Shown: positions 49,592 to 60,020, counted from the stretch's first letter. The stretch: 64,000 nt of DNA from Pseudoalteromonas sp. MMG007 (GCF_018100985.1 NZ_JAGJEI010000006.1:146296-210295); one strand, 5' to 3'. The notes: generated by a model from the sequence alone, not told the origin. Program-made: numbers and translations.

Positions 49592-52021
49592 ATGAAAAAA
49601 ATACCACTAATAAGTTACATATTCTTTACTGTGCTGTGCACTATCATAACTCAAGCGCACGCAGCAATTAAGTCAATTGATGAATTTACTACGCAAATGA
49701 ATCACTTCCCGGGCTACTATTCGTTTTTTTACGATACGCAAAACGGCAAAGTTTATTTAAAAGTAGATAAATTTGAACAACAATTTTTACTTCAGCAAAG
49801 CTTGCCATACGGTATTGGCTCAAACGATATAGGTCTTGATAGAGGCCAGCTTGGGAATACTCACCTCGTACAATTTGAGCGTTTTGGCGATAAAGTCATG
49901 CTACGCGCTGTAAATACTTACTACCGTGCTAACACTACTAATAAAGCAGAGCAGCAAAGTATTAAAGAAGCGTTTGCATCAAGTATACTTGCAGGCTTTA
50001 AAGTCGTTGCTCAAGATAAAACAACTGCATTAATTGACTACACACCGTATTTATTAAGTGATGTGCACGGTGTAAGCCGAAAACTTGCTGCGCGTAAACA
50101 AGGTAACTTTAGCCTTGATGAAGCACGAAGTGCCGTTTATATAAAACGCTCAAAGGCATTTGTAAAAAACACCGAGCTCGAAGCGGTACTCACCTTTAAG
50201 GGCACAAAGCCAGGTGAATTTGTTCGCCAAGTAAGTGCTGACCCTTATGCACTTACTGTGCATATGCATCATTCATTGATTAAATTACCTGATGATAACT
50301 ACACACCACGCAAATTTAATCCGCAATCTGGCTTTTGGAGTATTGAGCATAAAGACTATGCAGCGGCGCTTGGTGAGTCTATGTTTGTACGCTATATACC
50401 GCGTCATCGCTTAGCTAAAAAAGATCCAAGGTTACCTATTAGCGAACCTGTAGAACCTATTGTTTACTACCTAGATCCTGGCGTTCCTGAGCCTGTTAAA
50501 AGCGCTTTATTAGAAGGTGGTAAATGGTGGAATGACGCATTTAGTGCCGCAGGATATAAAAACGCATTTATAGTAAAAGTACTGCCAAGTAATGCAGACC
50601 CTATGGATATTCGTTATAACGTTATTCAGTGGGTGCACCGTGCTACACGTGGTTGGTCATACGGAAGCTCTGTAATTGACCCTCGCACGGGTGAAATACT
50701 AAAAGGCCACGTAACGCTTGGTTCACTGCGCGTTCGTCAAGATATTTTAATAGCCGAAGCGCTTAGTGCGCCTTACTTAGAAGGTAATGAAGCCGCTAAA
50801 AATTTACAGGCGATGGCGCTTGATCGCATTCGCCAATTAAGTGCTCACGAAATTGGCCATACGTTAGGGATTTCTCATAACTTTGCCGCATCAGTAGGCG
50901 ATAGAACCTCGGTAATGGATTATCCTCACCCGTTACTTAGCTTTAACGAACAAGGCAAACTTGATGTAACGCGCGGCTACGCAAAAGGCATGGGTGCATG
51001 GGATACTCAAGTTATAAAATATGGCTACAGCGACTTTACCAATCAAGACGAAAGCGCTGAACTGGCAGCAATACTAAAAGAGAATAAAGCCAAAGGCCTT
51101 GAGTTTATATCCGACAGCGACGCGAGAGCAAAAGGTGGCGCGCATCCAACAGCCCATTTATGGGATAACGGTACAAACCCATCAAAAGAGTTATTAAGAG
51201 TACTCGACGTTCGCAAAAAAGCACTTGCGCAGTTTGGAATAAATAACATTAAAACAGGTGATGCACTCTCGCAATTAGAAGAAAAACTAGTGCCGCTTTA
51301 TTTATTTCATCGCTATCAAGTGGAGAGTGCAGTTAAGTTAATTGCTGGCGTTAATTACGAGTATGAAACACGTAGCAACGCACCTATAAAAGGTGCGCAA
51401 GTGGTTGCTAAAAATCTGCAACAAGAGGCTGTAAATGCTCTTTTAGCCACACTTAAGCCAGTCAATTTATTGCTGCCCGAATCGGTACTGTCGCTTATTC
51501 CTCCAAAGGCATATGGAGAGTCTAAATCGCGCGAAAGCATAATAGGGCGTACAGGTTTAATACTTGATGCAATGGCTCTACCTGAAGTGGCTATTCAGCA
51601 TAGCTTATCGCTTTTACTAAACCCGCAGCGTTTAAATCGCTTAGCACAACAACAAGCACGTAGTAACGATTTTTATAGTTTAGATAACATGCTCGAGCAG
51701 CTATATGCTCAAGTGTTTAATGTGTCTTCTCCTAATACTATGGCAGGTAAAATTACTCAGCGCACACAGTATTTAACGGCTAAAACATTTGCTGATTTAG
51801 TTGCTAGCAATAACGTAAGCCCAGAGGTACAAGCGCAGCTACATTACTATTTAGTAACACTAAGCGAAGACTTTAATCAAAATTCAATGTTAAGCCACAC
51901 AAGTACTGGCGAAAGTGCATTTAAGCAATTTTTAGCTGAACAAATTAAATTGTTTTTAACTAAAGGCGAATGGCCAAGCAACTTTAATGCTTTACCCATT
52001 CCTCCGGGGTCACCAATTTAA
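49592..52021 (+). CDS. Secreted zinc metalloprotease with DUF5117/DUF4953-type domains
   Basis: 809-residue exported protein. Signal peptide about 1-25 (ending ITQAHA). The N-terminal DUF5118/DUF5117-like part covers ~30-290 ('YYSFFYDTQNGKVYLKV', 'LLQQSLPYGIGSNDIGLDRGQ', 'IEHKDYAAALGESMFVRYIPRHRL'). The metalloprotease region follows with the zinc motif HEIGHTLGISH at 419-429 and 'SVMDYPHPLL', the Met-turn-like segment. C-terminal helical region to the end. A -10-like TATAAT lies at 49540 upstream. This family is common in marine heterotrophs; a role in extracellular or periplasmic peptide breakdown is likely but not shown. Monocistronic with a strong terminator. Confidence 0.85.
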   Translation: MKKIPLISYIFFTVLCTIITQAHAAIKSIDEFTTQMNHFPGYYSFFYDTQNGKVYLKVDKFEQQFLLQQSLPYGIGSNDIGLDRGQLGNTHLVQFERFGDKVMLRAVNTYYRANTTNKAEQQSIKEAFASSILAGFKVVAQDKTTALIDYTPYLLSDVHGVSRKLAARKQGNFSLDEARSAVYIKRSKAFVKNTELEAVLTFKGTKPGEFVRQVSADPYALTVHMHHSLIKLPDDNYTPRKFNPQSGFWSIEHKDYAAALGESMFVRYIPRHRLAKKDPRLPISEPVEPIVYYLDPGVPEPVKSALLEGGKWWNDAFSAAGYKNAFIVKVLPSNADPMDIRYNVIQWVHRATRGWSYGSSVIDPRTGEILKGHVTLGSLRVRQDILIAEALSAPYLEGNEAAKNLQAMALDRIRQLSAHEIGHTLGISHNFAASVGDRTSVMDYPHPLLSFNEQGKLDVTRGYAKGMGAWDTQVIKYGYSDFTNQDESAELAAILKENKAKGLEFISDSDARAKGGAHPTAHLWDNGTNPSKELLRVLDVRKKALAQFGINNIKTGDALSQLEEKLVPLYLFHRYQVESAVKLIAGVNYEYETRSNAPIKGAQVVAKNLQQEAVNALLATLKPVNLLLPESVLSLIPPKAYGESKSRESIIGRTGLILDAMALPEVAIQHSLSLLLNPQRLNRLAQQQARSNDFYSLDNMLEQLYAQVFNVSSPNTMAGKITQRTQYLTAKTFADLVASNNVSPEVQAQLHYYLVTLSEDFNQNSMLSHTSTGESAFKQFLAEQIKLFLTKGEWPSNFNALPIPPGSPI

Positions 52022-52061
52022 TATAAAGCTTAGCGACTAAATTATTATTAAGTTATAAAGC

Positions 52062-52093
52062 AAAACACCGAGTGTTTTTACGCTCGGTGTTTT
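52062..52093 (+). terminator. Strong Rho-independent terminator after metalloprotease gene
   Basis: AAAACACCGAGTG / CGCTCGGTGTTTT 13-base stem with a TTTTTA loop and T run, 41 bases after the stop. Confidence 0.85.
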
Positions 52094-52187
52094 ACTGTGC
52101 TAGGTATAGATAGCTGTACTTTTACTTGCATAAAGTTGGTTTTTTGTTAACCTACTCGCCTTCCATTTTAGTCTTTTTGAGGTGTTT

Positions 52188-52961
52188 ATGGCGTTTCTAT
52201 CTCGTTCGATATTTACGTTGTCCATGGCACTTTCAAGCTGCAGTGTATTTGCTCAAGCCCAATGCGACGTTGAACTAAGTCACGGTTTAATTATAACTGA
52301 CGATGTAATACGTATCCTCGACAAGGGCCAAACCCGCGTTCAAATTAATAACAATAACCAACTATTTATACGAGGTTACTGGGTTGATTTAAGTGATGAC
52401 GAAAGCAAAGTACTTGAGCAATTTAGTAATGGCATTCGTCATACCGTACCTGAGCTGGTTAACCTTGCTACTGATGGTGTTAACTTAGGTTTAAGTGCTA
52501 TTGAGCACGTGGTGGAGGGGATGTCTGATAAAGAGCCAGAAGTACTTAAAACCCAGCTCCAGTACGTAGAACGCGCGCTAATGGACAAGTTTAAGCGCGG
52601 GGATGATTTCTTTTTTATTGCGCCTCAATCACTTTCACAAATAGATGACTTTTTTACTAAAGAAATAAGCCAACAAATTCATTCTGCAGTACATGGTTCG
52701 TTAGGGGCTATTTTGGTCTCTCTCGGTGATGCTTTTAAATCGCGTGAAGGTAACATTGAAGACCGTATTAACGATATGGGTCAGCGGATGGATATTATCT
52801 CTAAAGAGATTGATAAATCATTACAAAAAAAAGCACATCAGTTAGAGCTTAAAGCCTCTGAATACTGCGAGTGTTTAAATGCACTCGATATAACTGAATC
52901 TCGGCTGCAAGCCATTGTACCTGGCATGGCTGATTTTGATTTAGTGCAAATTAAGTCTTAA
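52188..52961 (+). CDS. yggN: YggN-like DUF2884 periplasmic protein
   Basis: 257-residue exported protein of the DUF2884/YggN family. The ATG at 52188 follows TTGAGGTG; a GTG at 52182 is upstream in frame. The signal peptide runs to about residue 25 (ending SVFAQA). The family opening 'CDVELSHGLIITDDVIRIL' follows, then 'QLFIRGYWVDLSDDESKVLEQFSNGIR' and a helical C-terminus ending near a Cys pair ('SEYCECLNAL'). Function unknown. Free-standing between terminators. Confidence 0.82.
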   Translation: MAFLSRSIFTLSMALSSCSVFAQAQCDVELSHGLIITDDVIRILDKGQTRVQINNNNQLFIRGYWVDLSDDESKVLEQFSNGIRHTVPELVNLATDGVNLGLSAIEHVVEGMSDKEPEVLKTQLQYVERALMDKFKRGDDFFFIAPQSLSQIDDFFTKEISQQIHSAVHGSLGAILVSLGDAFKSREGNIEDRINDMGQRMDIISKEIDKSLQKKAHQLELKASEYCECLNALDITESRLQAIVPGMADFDLVQIKS

Positions 52962-53204
52962 AACGCGACTCTTAAATCTCAGTAAAACTTTTAGTATTAG
53001 AATTTTTTACCCTTCTGCAAAATCCTCCCTCTGACTATGGTTATTTATATTATTTAAATTTTTGGTTATCTAATGATAAAGGATAATTTACCCATTATGC
53101 ATACGTATTCAGTTTTTATTTAATCAATCCTCAGACTAGTGTTAACCAATTGTAAATAACGCCGAGCATGCAGTTTAGCTCGCTCAACACTTGGAACACA
53201 CACT

Positions 53205-55214
53205 ATGAAGCTGAATAAAATGATCACCACTGCCGGATTAAGCCTCGGTTTAACTTTACCAAGCTTAGTATCGGCTGCACCTACAACATTTGTGCATTTA
53301 TTTGAATGGAACTGGCAAGATGTAGCCCAAGAATGCGAACAGTTTTTAGGGCCCAAAGGATATGCTGCTGTGCAGGTATCGCCACCTAACGAGCATATTA
53401 CAGGTAACCAATGGTGGACTCGCTATCAACCTGTGAGCTACCAACTGCAAAGCCGTGGCGGAAACCGCTCGCAGTTTATAGATATGGTTAATCGATGTAA
53501 TGCGGCAGGTGTAGATATATACGTCGATACGTTAATAAACCATATGGCAGCAGGCAGCGGTACTGGCACCGCTGGTAACACCTTTGGCAATAAACAATAT
53601 CCTATTTATAGCCCACAAGATTTTCACGAAAGCTGTTCAATAAATCCAGAAGATTACGGTAATAACCGTTACCGGGTTCAAAACTGTGAGCTAGTAGGGC
53701 TTGCCGACTTAAACACTTCCTCAAATTATGTACAAAATACGTTAGCGGCATACATTAACGACCTTCAAGCAATTGGTGTTAAGGGTTTTAGATTTGATGC
53801 TGCTAAGCATGTTGCTGCAAGTGATATTCAAAGTTTAATGGCAAAAATAAATGGCTCGCCAGTGGTGTTTCATGAGGTGATAGATCAAGGCACTGAAGCG
53901 GTAGATGCCTCAGAGTATTTAAGTACAGGACTAGTTACCGAGTTTAAATACAGTACGCAGCTTGGTAATACCTTTAGAAACGGCTCGCTTGCGTGGCTAA
54001 GTAACTTTGGTGAAGGCTGGGGCTTTATGCCAAGCTCATCAGCATTAGTATTTGTTGATAATCACGACAATCAGCGTGGGCATGGTGGTGCGGGTAATGT
54101 AATTACCTTTGAAGATGGGCGTTTATACGACCTAGCTAATGTATTTATGTTGGCCTATCCGTATGGGTATCCAAAAGTGATGTCGAGTTATGATTTTCAT
54201 GGTGATACCGATGCGGGGGGGCCAAGTGTACCGGTGCACAATAATGGTAACCTAGAATGTTTTGCAAGTAACTGGAAGTGCGAGCATCGCTGGTCTTATA
54301 TTGCTGGTGGTGTCGATTTTAGAAATAACACTGCCGACAATTGGGCAGTAACAAACTGGTGGGATAACACCAATAATCAGATTGCATTTGGCCGAGGTAG
54401 CTCAGGTCATATGGCAATTAATAAAGAAGACTCAACGCTTAATGCAACAATTCAAACAGATATGGCACCCGGTCAATATTGTAATGTATTAAAAGGTGAG
54501 CTTTCTGGTGATGCTACAAGCTGTAGTGGAGAGGTTATAACTGTTAATAGTAACGGTACTATTAAATTAAATGTGGCGCCATGGGATGCCATAGCAATTC
54601 ATAAAAACGCTAAACTAACGCAAGGCTCTCTCCCTAATAACGGGGCGGATTGGCAAAGAACCATTGTTTTTATCAATGCACAAACACAAAGCGGGCAAGA
54701 TATGTTTGTTCGCGGTGGAATAGGGCATGCTTATGCAAATACAAACCTTGCTAGAAACTGCCAAACGACAAATGTTGAATGTGCTATGCCAATTCGCCAT
54801 AACAATCTAAAAAACAACACCACAATGCCTTGGAAAGTAAACGATAACTACCTAGATTGGTACGCAATTGAGCAAGGCCAAAGCAGTGAAGCGCAAGGCA
54901 CTGCCATGGATTGGACTACAAATGTTTGGCCAAGTGAATATGGCGCCCAAAAATCGGTAACAGTAGATGGCTTTGGTATTACACCGCTTAATATATGGGG
55001 TGAGCACTACTGGATGCTTGATGTTGATATGGATTGCAGTAAAGCCGTTAACGGTTGGTTTGAATTAAAAGCATTTATAAAAAATGGCCAAGAGTGGGAG
55101 GGTGATATAAACCAAGCTAATACTCCATATGCTAGTACTAACCATGTAGCACAGTGCGGCAAAATTAATATGTTTGAGTTTAACCGCTCAAGTGTAGAGA
55201 TACGTGACTTTTAA
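53205..55214 (+). CDS. Secreted cold-active alpha-amylase (AHA type) with C-terminal propeptide
   Basis: Endo-acting starch hydrolase of family GH13 (chloride-dependent, animal-like group). 669 residues: signal peptide 1-24, mature catalytic part about 25-475 beginning '[20 protein letters not shown]', then a propeptide of about 190 residues that in P. haloplanktis AHA helps cross the outer membrane and is cleaved. Catalytic triad: nucleophile Asp in '[10 protein letters not shown]', acid/base Glu in '[10 protein letters not shown]', and Asp in '[13 protein letters not shown]'. The Arg two residues before the nucleophile and the Asn two before the third acid fit the chloride site. Cysteines are numerous, as in AHA. 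The propeptide opens near '[20 protein letters not shown]'. Confidence 0.95.
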   Translation: MKLNKMITTAGLSLGLTLPSLVSAAPTTFVHLFEWNWQDVAQECEQFLGPKGYAAVQVSPPNEHITGNQWWTRYQPVSYQLQSRGGNRSQFIDMVNRCNAAGVDIYVDTLINHMAAGSGTGTAGNTFGNKQYPIYSPQDFHESCSINPEDYGNNRYRVQNCELVGLADLNTSSNYVQNTLAAYINDLQAIGVKGFRFDAAKHVAASDIQSLMAKINGSPVVFHEVIDQGTEAVDASEYLSTGLVTEFKYSTQLGNTFRNGSLAWLSNFGEGWGFMPSSSALVFVDNHDNQRGHGGAGNVITFEDGRLYDLANVFMLAYPYGYPKVMSSYDFHGDTDAGGPSVPVHNNGNLECFASNWKCEHRWSYIAGGVDFRNNTADNWAVTNWWDNTNNQIAFGRGSSGHMAINKEDSTLNATIQTDMAPGQYCNVLKGELSGDATSCSGEVITVNSNGTIKLNVAPWDAIAIHKNAKLTQGSLPNNGADWQRTIVFINAQTQSGQDMFVRGGIGHAYANTNLARNCQTTNVECAMPIRHNNLKNNTTMPWKVNDNYLDWYAIEQGQSSEAQGTAMDWTTNVWPSEYGAQKSVTVDGFGITPLNIWGEHYWMLDVDMDCSKAVNGWFELKAFIKNGQEWEGDINQANTPYASTNHVAQCGKINMFEFNRSSVEIRDF

Positions 55215-55264
55215 TTACGCACTTTAAACGCGTACGTTAAAAGTAAACTACTAGTCAATTTACA

Positions 55265-55295
55265 AACCAAGTGCGCTAAAGCGGGCTTGGTTTTT
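55265..55295 (+). terminator. Rho-independent terminator after amylase gene
   Basis: AACCAAG / CTTGGTT stem (with an inner CGCT/AGCG pair) followed by TTTTT, 51 bases after the stop codon. Confidence 0.75.
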
Positions 55296-55391
55296 ACTTT
55301 TTATGTACCTAATTAGCAATTTAATTTCATAGTGTGTTTATAAATCAGCTGGTATTATTGCTTTATTCGCCATTTTAATTAAGGCAACACT

Positions 55392-55838
55392 ATGAAAATA
55401 TTAAATAAACTATCTTTACTAAGTACACTCGCGGCGGCTTTATTTGTAAGCCAAGGTGCGCTTGCAAACATGAGCCCTGTAGGGCTTTGGAAAACTATTG
55501 ATGAGGATACAAACGAAGCTAAATCGTACGTACGCATTACACAAAACAACAATGTACTAAGCGCCAAGGTAGACTCTATTTTAGACCCAGCTAAGCAAGA
55601 TGGCATTTGTAAAGAGTGCGATGGCGCATTAAAAAATCAGCCTATTTTAGGTATGACCATTATTACGGATGTAAAACCTGAAGATGATGGCGTTTGGGGA
55701 GATGGCGAAATACTCGACCCTACCAATGGCAAAACTTACACTGTGCAGTTAACGCCGCAAAACGACGGTAAAACGTTAGAGGTTCGTGGCTATATTGGCT
55801 TTTTCTATCGAAATCAATACTGGGAACGCGTAGAGTAA
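55392..55838 (+). CDS. DUF2147 secreted protein
   Basis: 148-residue exported protein of the DUF2147 family. Signal peptide about 1-25 (ending QGALA). The mature part opens 'MSPVGLWKTIDEDTNEAKSYVRI' and has 'DGICKECDGALKNQPILGM' with a Cys-x2-Cys pair, 'WGDGEILDPTNGKTY' and 'LEVRGYIGFFYRNQYWERV', all family-conserved. It looks like a lipocalin-like beta-barrel in the periplasm. Ligand unknown. Converges on fldB with a shared terminator. Confidence 0.88.
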   Translation: MKILNKLSLLSTLAAALFVSQGALANMSPVGLWKTIDEDTNEAKSYVRITQNNNVLSAKVDSILDPAKQDGICKECDGALKNQPILGMTIITDVKPEDDGVWGDGEILDPTNGKTYTVQLTPQNDGKTLEVRGYIGFFYRNQYWERVE

Positions 55839-55846
55839 ATAATCAA

Positions 55847-55868
55847 AAGCGCAGCAAGAGCTGCGCTT
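55847..55868. terminator. Bidirectional terminator between DUF2147 gene and fldB
   Basis: AAGCGCAG / CTGCGCTT eight-base perfect stem with a six-base loop between two convergent genes; short A and T runs on each side. Confidence 0.75.
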
Positions 55869-55876
55869 AAATATGT

Positions 55877-56398
55877 TTATAGTGTTTCGCTGTACTCGGT
55901 CATTACTTGCTCAACCCAGCTAGCAATGCGTTCATCGCTTAGCTCGTATTGGCTGTCTTCATCAAGCGCAAGTCCTACAAAGTATTTACCATCAGGGGTA
56001 AGTGCTTTTGAAGCTTCAAATTCGTAGTTTTCATCGTTTGGCCAAAAGCCAAGTTGCGTAAACGACTGAGTATTTATTTCATCGTGAAGCATTCCAAGGG
56101 CGTCTTGAAACCACTGACCGTAACCTTGCTGATCGCCCATGCCAAATAAAGCAATGGTTTTACCATTTAGGTTTACATCTTTTATGTCGTCCCACTTAGA
56201 CTCCCAGTCTTCTTGTATTTCGCCAAAATCCCATGTTGAAATACCAAAGATGATAAAGTCGTACTGCTCTGCATTTTTAAGTGGTTCGTCTTTAATATTG
56301 TGTAAGGTCACTACATCGGCGCCAATAAGGTCGCGAATTTTTTCTGCTGCCATTTCTGTATAGCACGTAGTAGAGCCAAAAAATAAACCAATCTGCAT
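55877..56398 (-). CDS. fldB: Flavodoxin FldB
   Basis: Long-chain flavodoxin carrying FMN, a low-potential electron donor in the cytoplasm. 173 residues from ATG 56398 ('[21 protein letters not shown]'), with an alternative upstream GTG at 56410. The FMN phosphate loop 'GSTTCYTE' is the FldB variant, followed by '[24 protein letters not shown]' and '[21 protein letters not shown]', the two isoalloxazine loops. Divergent from xerD, as the E. coli neighbourhood fldB-xerD-dsbC-recJ-prfB-lysS predicts, although here the gene is on the opposite strand to xerD. Confidence 0.92.
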   Translation of the reverse strand: MQIGLFFGSTTCYTEMAAEKIRDLIGADVVTLHNIKDEPLKNAEQYDFIIFGISTWDFGEIQEDWESKWDDIKDVNLNGKTIALFGMGDQQGYGQWFQDALGMLHDEINTQSFTQLGFWPNDENYEFEASKALTPDGKYFVGLALDEDSQYELSDERIASWVEQVMTEYSETL

Positions 56399-56503
56399 CG
56401 TATTTATCACTGTGTAATTGCCTGTTATGATAGGGCGCAGTTTACCGTAAGGTATTTTTAATTGATACCTTCTACCGTGGTATTACCAACAAGAGATCAC
56501 AAC

Positions 56504-57430
56504 GTGACAACGCTACCAGACGATTTACCTGAACAAAATACTGAGCTAAGTAGCAATAGCGACTTTTTAGAAACCTTTTTAGATAGCTTGTATTTAGAAC
56601 AAGGTGTTAGCGAAAACACCCTAAGTGCGTACCGCAGCGATTTAGATAAGTTTTGCCAGTTTTTAAAAGGCGAAAATTTAATGACAGTAACCAGCCTAGA
56701 TGTTGAAAGTTACCTAGCGCATCGTGTTGATTTAGGTTTAAAGCCGCGTAGTACCGCGCGTAGCATAAGTGCGTTAAAACGTTTTTATCAGTACTTTGTT
56801 CGCGAAAAAGTAATAGCCGACTCCCCTATGGTTAATATTGCCCAGCCAAAAGCGGGGCAGTCGTTGCCTAAAACACTCTCAGAGGCTGAGGTTGAGGCAT
56901 TATTAAATGCACCTAATATTGAAGACCCAATGGGGCTGCGCGATAAAGCCATGCTTGAGCTACTTTATGCTACGGGCTTGCGTGTAACCGAGCTTGTAGG
57001 GCTGCGTATGGAGCAAATAAATTTGCGGCAGTCGGTTGTGTTTGTAAAAGGTAAGGGCAACAAAGAGCGCTTAGTGCCATTGGGTGAAGAGGCCATGTAT
57101 TGGCTTGAGCAATTTTTAAAAGGTGGGCGCGCGCAAATGATAAAACACGCGACCGACTTTGTGTTTCCGTCAAAGCGTGGTGTAGGCATGACCCGACAAA
57201 CTTTTTGGCATAGAATTAAACACTATGCTATTTTGGCATCAGTTGAGTCTCCGTTATCTCCGCATACTATGCGCCATGCTTTTGCTACGCATTTATTAAA
57301 CCATGGGGCTGACTTACGTGTGGTACAAATGATGCTAGGACACAGCGACTTATCAACCACACAAATTTATACCCATGTTGCTAATGAACGGTTAAAATCG
57401 GTACACGCGCAGCATCATCCACGCGCTTAA
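56504..57430 (+). CDS. xerD: Site-specific tyrosine recombinase XerD
   Basis: Acts with XerC at dif to resolve chromosome dimers at division. 308 residues from GTG 56504, preceded by AAGAGA; TTG 56462 (322 residues) and GTG 56477 are other possible starts, and E. coli XerD is 298. SAM-like N-terminal domain about 25-120 ('LYLEQGVSENTLSAYRSDL'). The catalytic domain holds Arg in 'YATGLRVTELVGL', Lys in 'VKGKGNKERLVPL', 'HTMRHAFATHLLNHGADLR' (H-x-x-R), 'MLGHSDLSTTQIYTHV' (His and nucleophile Tyr). First of five housekeeping genes in the conserved order xerD-dsbC-recJ-prfB-lysS. Confidence 0.92.
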   Translation: MTTLPDDLPEQNTELSSNSDFLETFLDSLYLEQGVSENTLSAYRSDLDKFCQFLKGENLMTVTSLDVESYLAHRVDLGLKPRSTARSISALKRFYQYFVREKVIADSPMVNIAQPKAGQSLPKTLSEAEVEALLNAPNIEDPMGLRDKAMLELLYATGLRVTELVGLRMEQINLRQSVVFVKGKGNKERLVPLGEEAMYWLEQFLKGGRAQMIKHATDFVFPSKRGVGMTRQTFWHRIKHYAILASVESPLSPHTMRHAFATHLLNHGADLRVVQMMLGHSDLSTTQIYTHVANERLKSVHAQHHPRA

Positions 57431-57491
57431 GTTGAAATTTTTTATTACTAAGCCGGTCAGTTTATAAGTATTTTTAGGATAGAGAGAAGTT

Positions 57492-58220
57492 ATGAAAAAA
57501 TTAATGTTAGCAGGTGCCATGTTGTGCACAAGTATTAGTGCATTTGCAAATGGCGTTGCTGTAACTCCAAGTGCTGATGATCCTATTGTTACTAAATTTG
57601 CCACTTTAGGTGTAACGGTTAAGCAAATTAACCCAAGCCCAGTTGCCGGTTTAAAAGAGCTAATTACAAATAAAGGTGTACTTTACGCAAGCCCAGACGG
57701 CCAGTTTTTAATGCAAGGTACGCTAATCGATTTAAACAACCGTAGTAACTTAACAGAACAAGCTTTAAACGGTGTGCGCGTTGAAGGCGTTAAAGAATAC
57801 GAAGATTCGATGATTGTTTATAAAGCGCCAAATGAGCAGCATCAAATTACCGTATTTACTGATATTAGCTGTGGTTACTGTCGTAAATTACACCGCGAAC
57901 TAGGCGACTTATTAGACGCAGGCATTACAGTGCGTTACTTAGCGTTTCCGCGTGGTGGCTTACAAGGTTCTGGTTATGCTGATTTAATGAATGTGTGGTG
58001 TGCACGCGATCAACAAGAAGCGCTTACAGAAGCTAAGTCGGGCGTAGACACTAAAGTCGTTGCGGGTTGTAATGCACCGGTTGCAGAGCATTACCAACTA
58101 GGCCAAAGCTTTGGTATTAGCGGTACGCCAGCGATTGTATTAGAAGATGGTACAATGATCCCAGGTTACCAGCCAGCAGCCGCTTTAAAAGCAGCGCTTG
58201 AGGCAAATAAAGCGTCTTAA
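57492..58220 (+). CDS. dsbC: Thiol:disulfide isomerase DsbC
   Basis: Periplasmic disulfide isomerase, 242 residues. Signal peptide about 1-20 (ending SAFA). N-terminal dimerisation domain about 21-85, thioredoxin-like domain after that with active site 'TDISCGYCRKLHREL' (Cys127-Gly-Tyr-Cys130) and cis-Pro loop 'GISGTPAIVLEDG'. A second cysteine pair ('NVWCARD' and 'VAGCNAP') matches the structural disulfide of E. coli DsbC. It needs DsbD for reduction, which is not in this window. A terminator follows at 58240. Confidence 0.95.
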   Translation: MKKLMLAGAMLCTSISAFANGVAVTPSADDPIVTKFATLGVTVKQINPSPVAGLKELITNKGVLYASPDGQFLMQGTLIDLNNRSNLTEQALNGVRVEGVKEYEDSMIVYKAPNEQHQITVFTDISCGYCRKLHRELGDLLDAGITVRYLAFPRGGLQGSGYADLMNVWCARDQQEALTEAKSGVDTKVVAGCNAPVAEHYQLGQSFGISGTPAIVLEDGTMIPGYQPAAALKAALEANKAS

Positions 58221-58239
58221 TAAGGCGTTTACGTTTATT

Positions 58240-58264
58240 AAAAGGCCGTAATGGCCTTTTTTTG
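58240..58264 (+). terminator. Rho-independent terminator between dsbC and recJ
   Basis: AAAAGGCC / GGCCTTTT stem with GTAAT loop and long T run, 20 bases after the dsbC stop. Confidence 0.85.
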
Positions 58265-58298
58265 TCTTTTTATTTTGAATTTAAAAGTTAGCAATTGC

Positions 58299-60020
58299 AT
58301 GAAAAAATTGATCATTGCGCGAGAAAACGTTGACGACTCACACCTACCGAGCAACTTACACCCCGTTATAAAACAAATATATGCCACGCGAAATGTAATT
58401 AATGCTGATGAGCTAAATAACAGTGCCGCTACACTTCACGACTTCAAACTCTTTAAAGACATAGACAAAGCAAGCGAGCTCTTAGTAAATGCGCTAAACG
58501 CGCAAAGTCGTATTTTAATTGTTGGCGATTTTGATGCCGATGGCGCAACGAGTACAGCTACCTTAATGCAAGGCCTTGAGATGTTTGGCTTTAAGCATTT
58601 AGATTACCTAATACCAGACCGGTTTAGCTTAGGCTATGGCTTAAGCCCTGCATTGGCTGAGCAAATAGTACAAATAAACCCTGAGCTGGTTATCACTGTA
58701 GATAACGGTATTTCGTGTATTGCCGGTATTGATATCTTAAAAGCAGTGGGTATAAAAGTGTTGGTAACAGATCATCACTTACAAGGAGAGCAACTCCCTA
58801 ATGCCGATGCAATAGTTAACCCTAACAGGCACGAGTGTAACTTCCCGTCTAAATCAATAGCAGGCGTTGGTGTTGCCTTTTACTTACTTATTGCCCTTAG
58901 AAGCGTATTGCGCGAGCAAGGCTACTTTGAACAGCAACCACCGCCAAATTTAGCTAATCTACTCGATATAGTTGCACTGGGAACAGTGGCCGATGTGGTT
59001 GCGCTTGATGCAAATAACCGCACCTTGGTACATCAAGGTTTAGCGCGTATTCGAAGTGGTAATACTCGCCCGGGTATTACTGCACTTATTGAAGTAGCTA
59101 ATCGAAATGCAGCGCGCTTAAGCGCAAGCGACTTTGGTTTTTCGCTAGCGCCGCGTTTAAATGCCGCAGGGCGATTAGACGATATGAGCTTAGGCATAGC
59201 GTGTTTGCTAAGTACTGATATAAACCAAGCAAGGCGCATTGCCGGTGAGCTTGATAGCTTAAACCATGCTAGGCGTGAAATAGAGCAGGGCATGCAAGCT
59301 GAGGCGCAAGCTGTGCTTGATAGACTCGCCTTTAACGACGATAACATCCCAGACGCTATTTGTTTATACCAAGAGGACTGGCATCAGGGCGTTATTGGTA
59401 TTTTGGCTGGCCGCTTAAAAGAAAAATACCACCGCCCAACCGTTATTTTTGCTGGTGGCGAAAACGGCGAAATAAAAGGTTCGTGCCGCTCTATTGAAGG
59501 GCTGCATATGCGCGACTTACTCGAAGGGCTAAATACCGCCGACCCACACTTAATTAATAAATTTGGTGGTCACGCAATGGCTGCGGGTTTGAGTATTAAC
59601 GAGCAAAACTTTAACGACTTTAAAAAAGCGTTTGAGGCAGCGGTAACAGCTCAGCTTAGCGAAGAAAGCAAACGCTGTATTGTATTTACCGACGGCGAGC
59701 TGCCAAACGAATGCTTTACGATGGAGTTTGCTCAGCTGTTAAAGCAATCAGGCCCATGGGGACAGCAATTTCCAGAGCCGGTATTTGAGCATACCTTTGA
59801 AGTTATTCAGCAACGTATTGTAGGCGAAAAGCATTTAAAATTAGTGCTTAAACATCAATCAGGGCGATTAGTTGACGCCATTGCCTTTGGTATTGATGTA
59901 AAAGCATGGCCCGATACCGAAGCACGTTTTGTTAAAGTGGCGTATCAGCTCGATATAAACGAGTTTAGAGGTAAGTTTAGCTTGCAATTAATAGTAAGAG
60001 AGCTTGAAAAAGTGCATTAA
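58299..60020 (+). CDS. recJ: Single-strand-specific 5'-3' exonuclease RecJ
   Basis: DHH-family nuclease for mismatch repair and recombination. 573 residues from ATG 58299 (E. coli 577); the frame is open from 58251, but that start lies inside the terminator hairpin. DHH motifs: 'ILIVGDFDADGATSTATLMQGL' (motif I), 'VITVDNGISCIAG', 'KVLVTDHHLQGEQLPNADAIVNP' (DHH), 'ALGTVADVVALD'. The DHHA1 domain has 'GSCRSIEGLHMRDLLEGL' and 'KFGGHAMAAGLSI', followed by the C-terminal OB fold. Confidence 0.95.
   Translation: MKKLIIARENVDDSHLPSNLHPVIKQIYATRNVINADELNNSAATLHDFKLFKDIDKASELLVNALNAQSRILIVGDFDADGATSTATLMQGLEMFGFKHLDYLIPDRFSLGYGLSPALAEQIVQINPELVITVDNGISCIAGIDILKAVGIKVLVTDHHLQGEQLPNADAIVNPNRHECNFPSKSIAGVGVAFYLLIALRSVLREQGYFEQQPPPNLANLLDIVALGTVADVVALDANNRTLVHQGLARIRSGNTRPGITALIEVANRNAARLSASDFGFSLAPRLNAAGRLDDMSLGIACLLSTDINQARRIAGELDSLNHARREIEQGMQAEAQAVLDRLAFNDDNIPDAICLYQEDWHQGVIGILAGRLKEKYHRPTVIFAGGENGEIKGSCRSIEGLHMRDLLEGLNTADPHLINKFGGHAMAAGLSINEQNFNDFKKAFEAAVTAQLSEESKRCIVFTDGELPNECFTMEFAQLLKQSGPWGQQFPEPVFEHTFEVIQQRIVGEKHLKLVLKHQSGRLVDAIAFGIDVKAWPDTEARFVKVAYQLDINEFRGKFSLQLIVRELEKVH

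Noticed and set aside
58251..58298. Upstream start for recJ
   Set aside because: The ATG lies inside the dsbC terminator hairpin and T run; the RecJ-like sequence begins at 58299.
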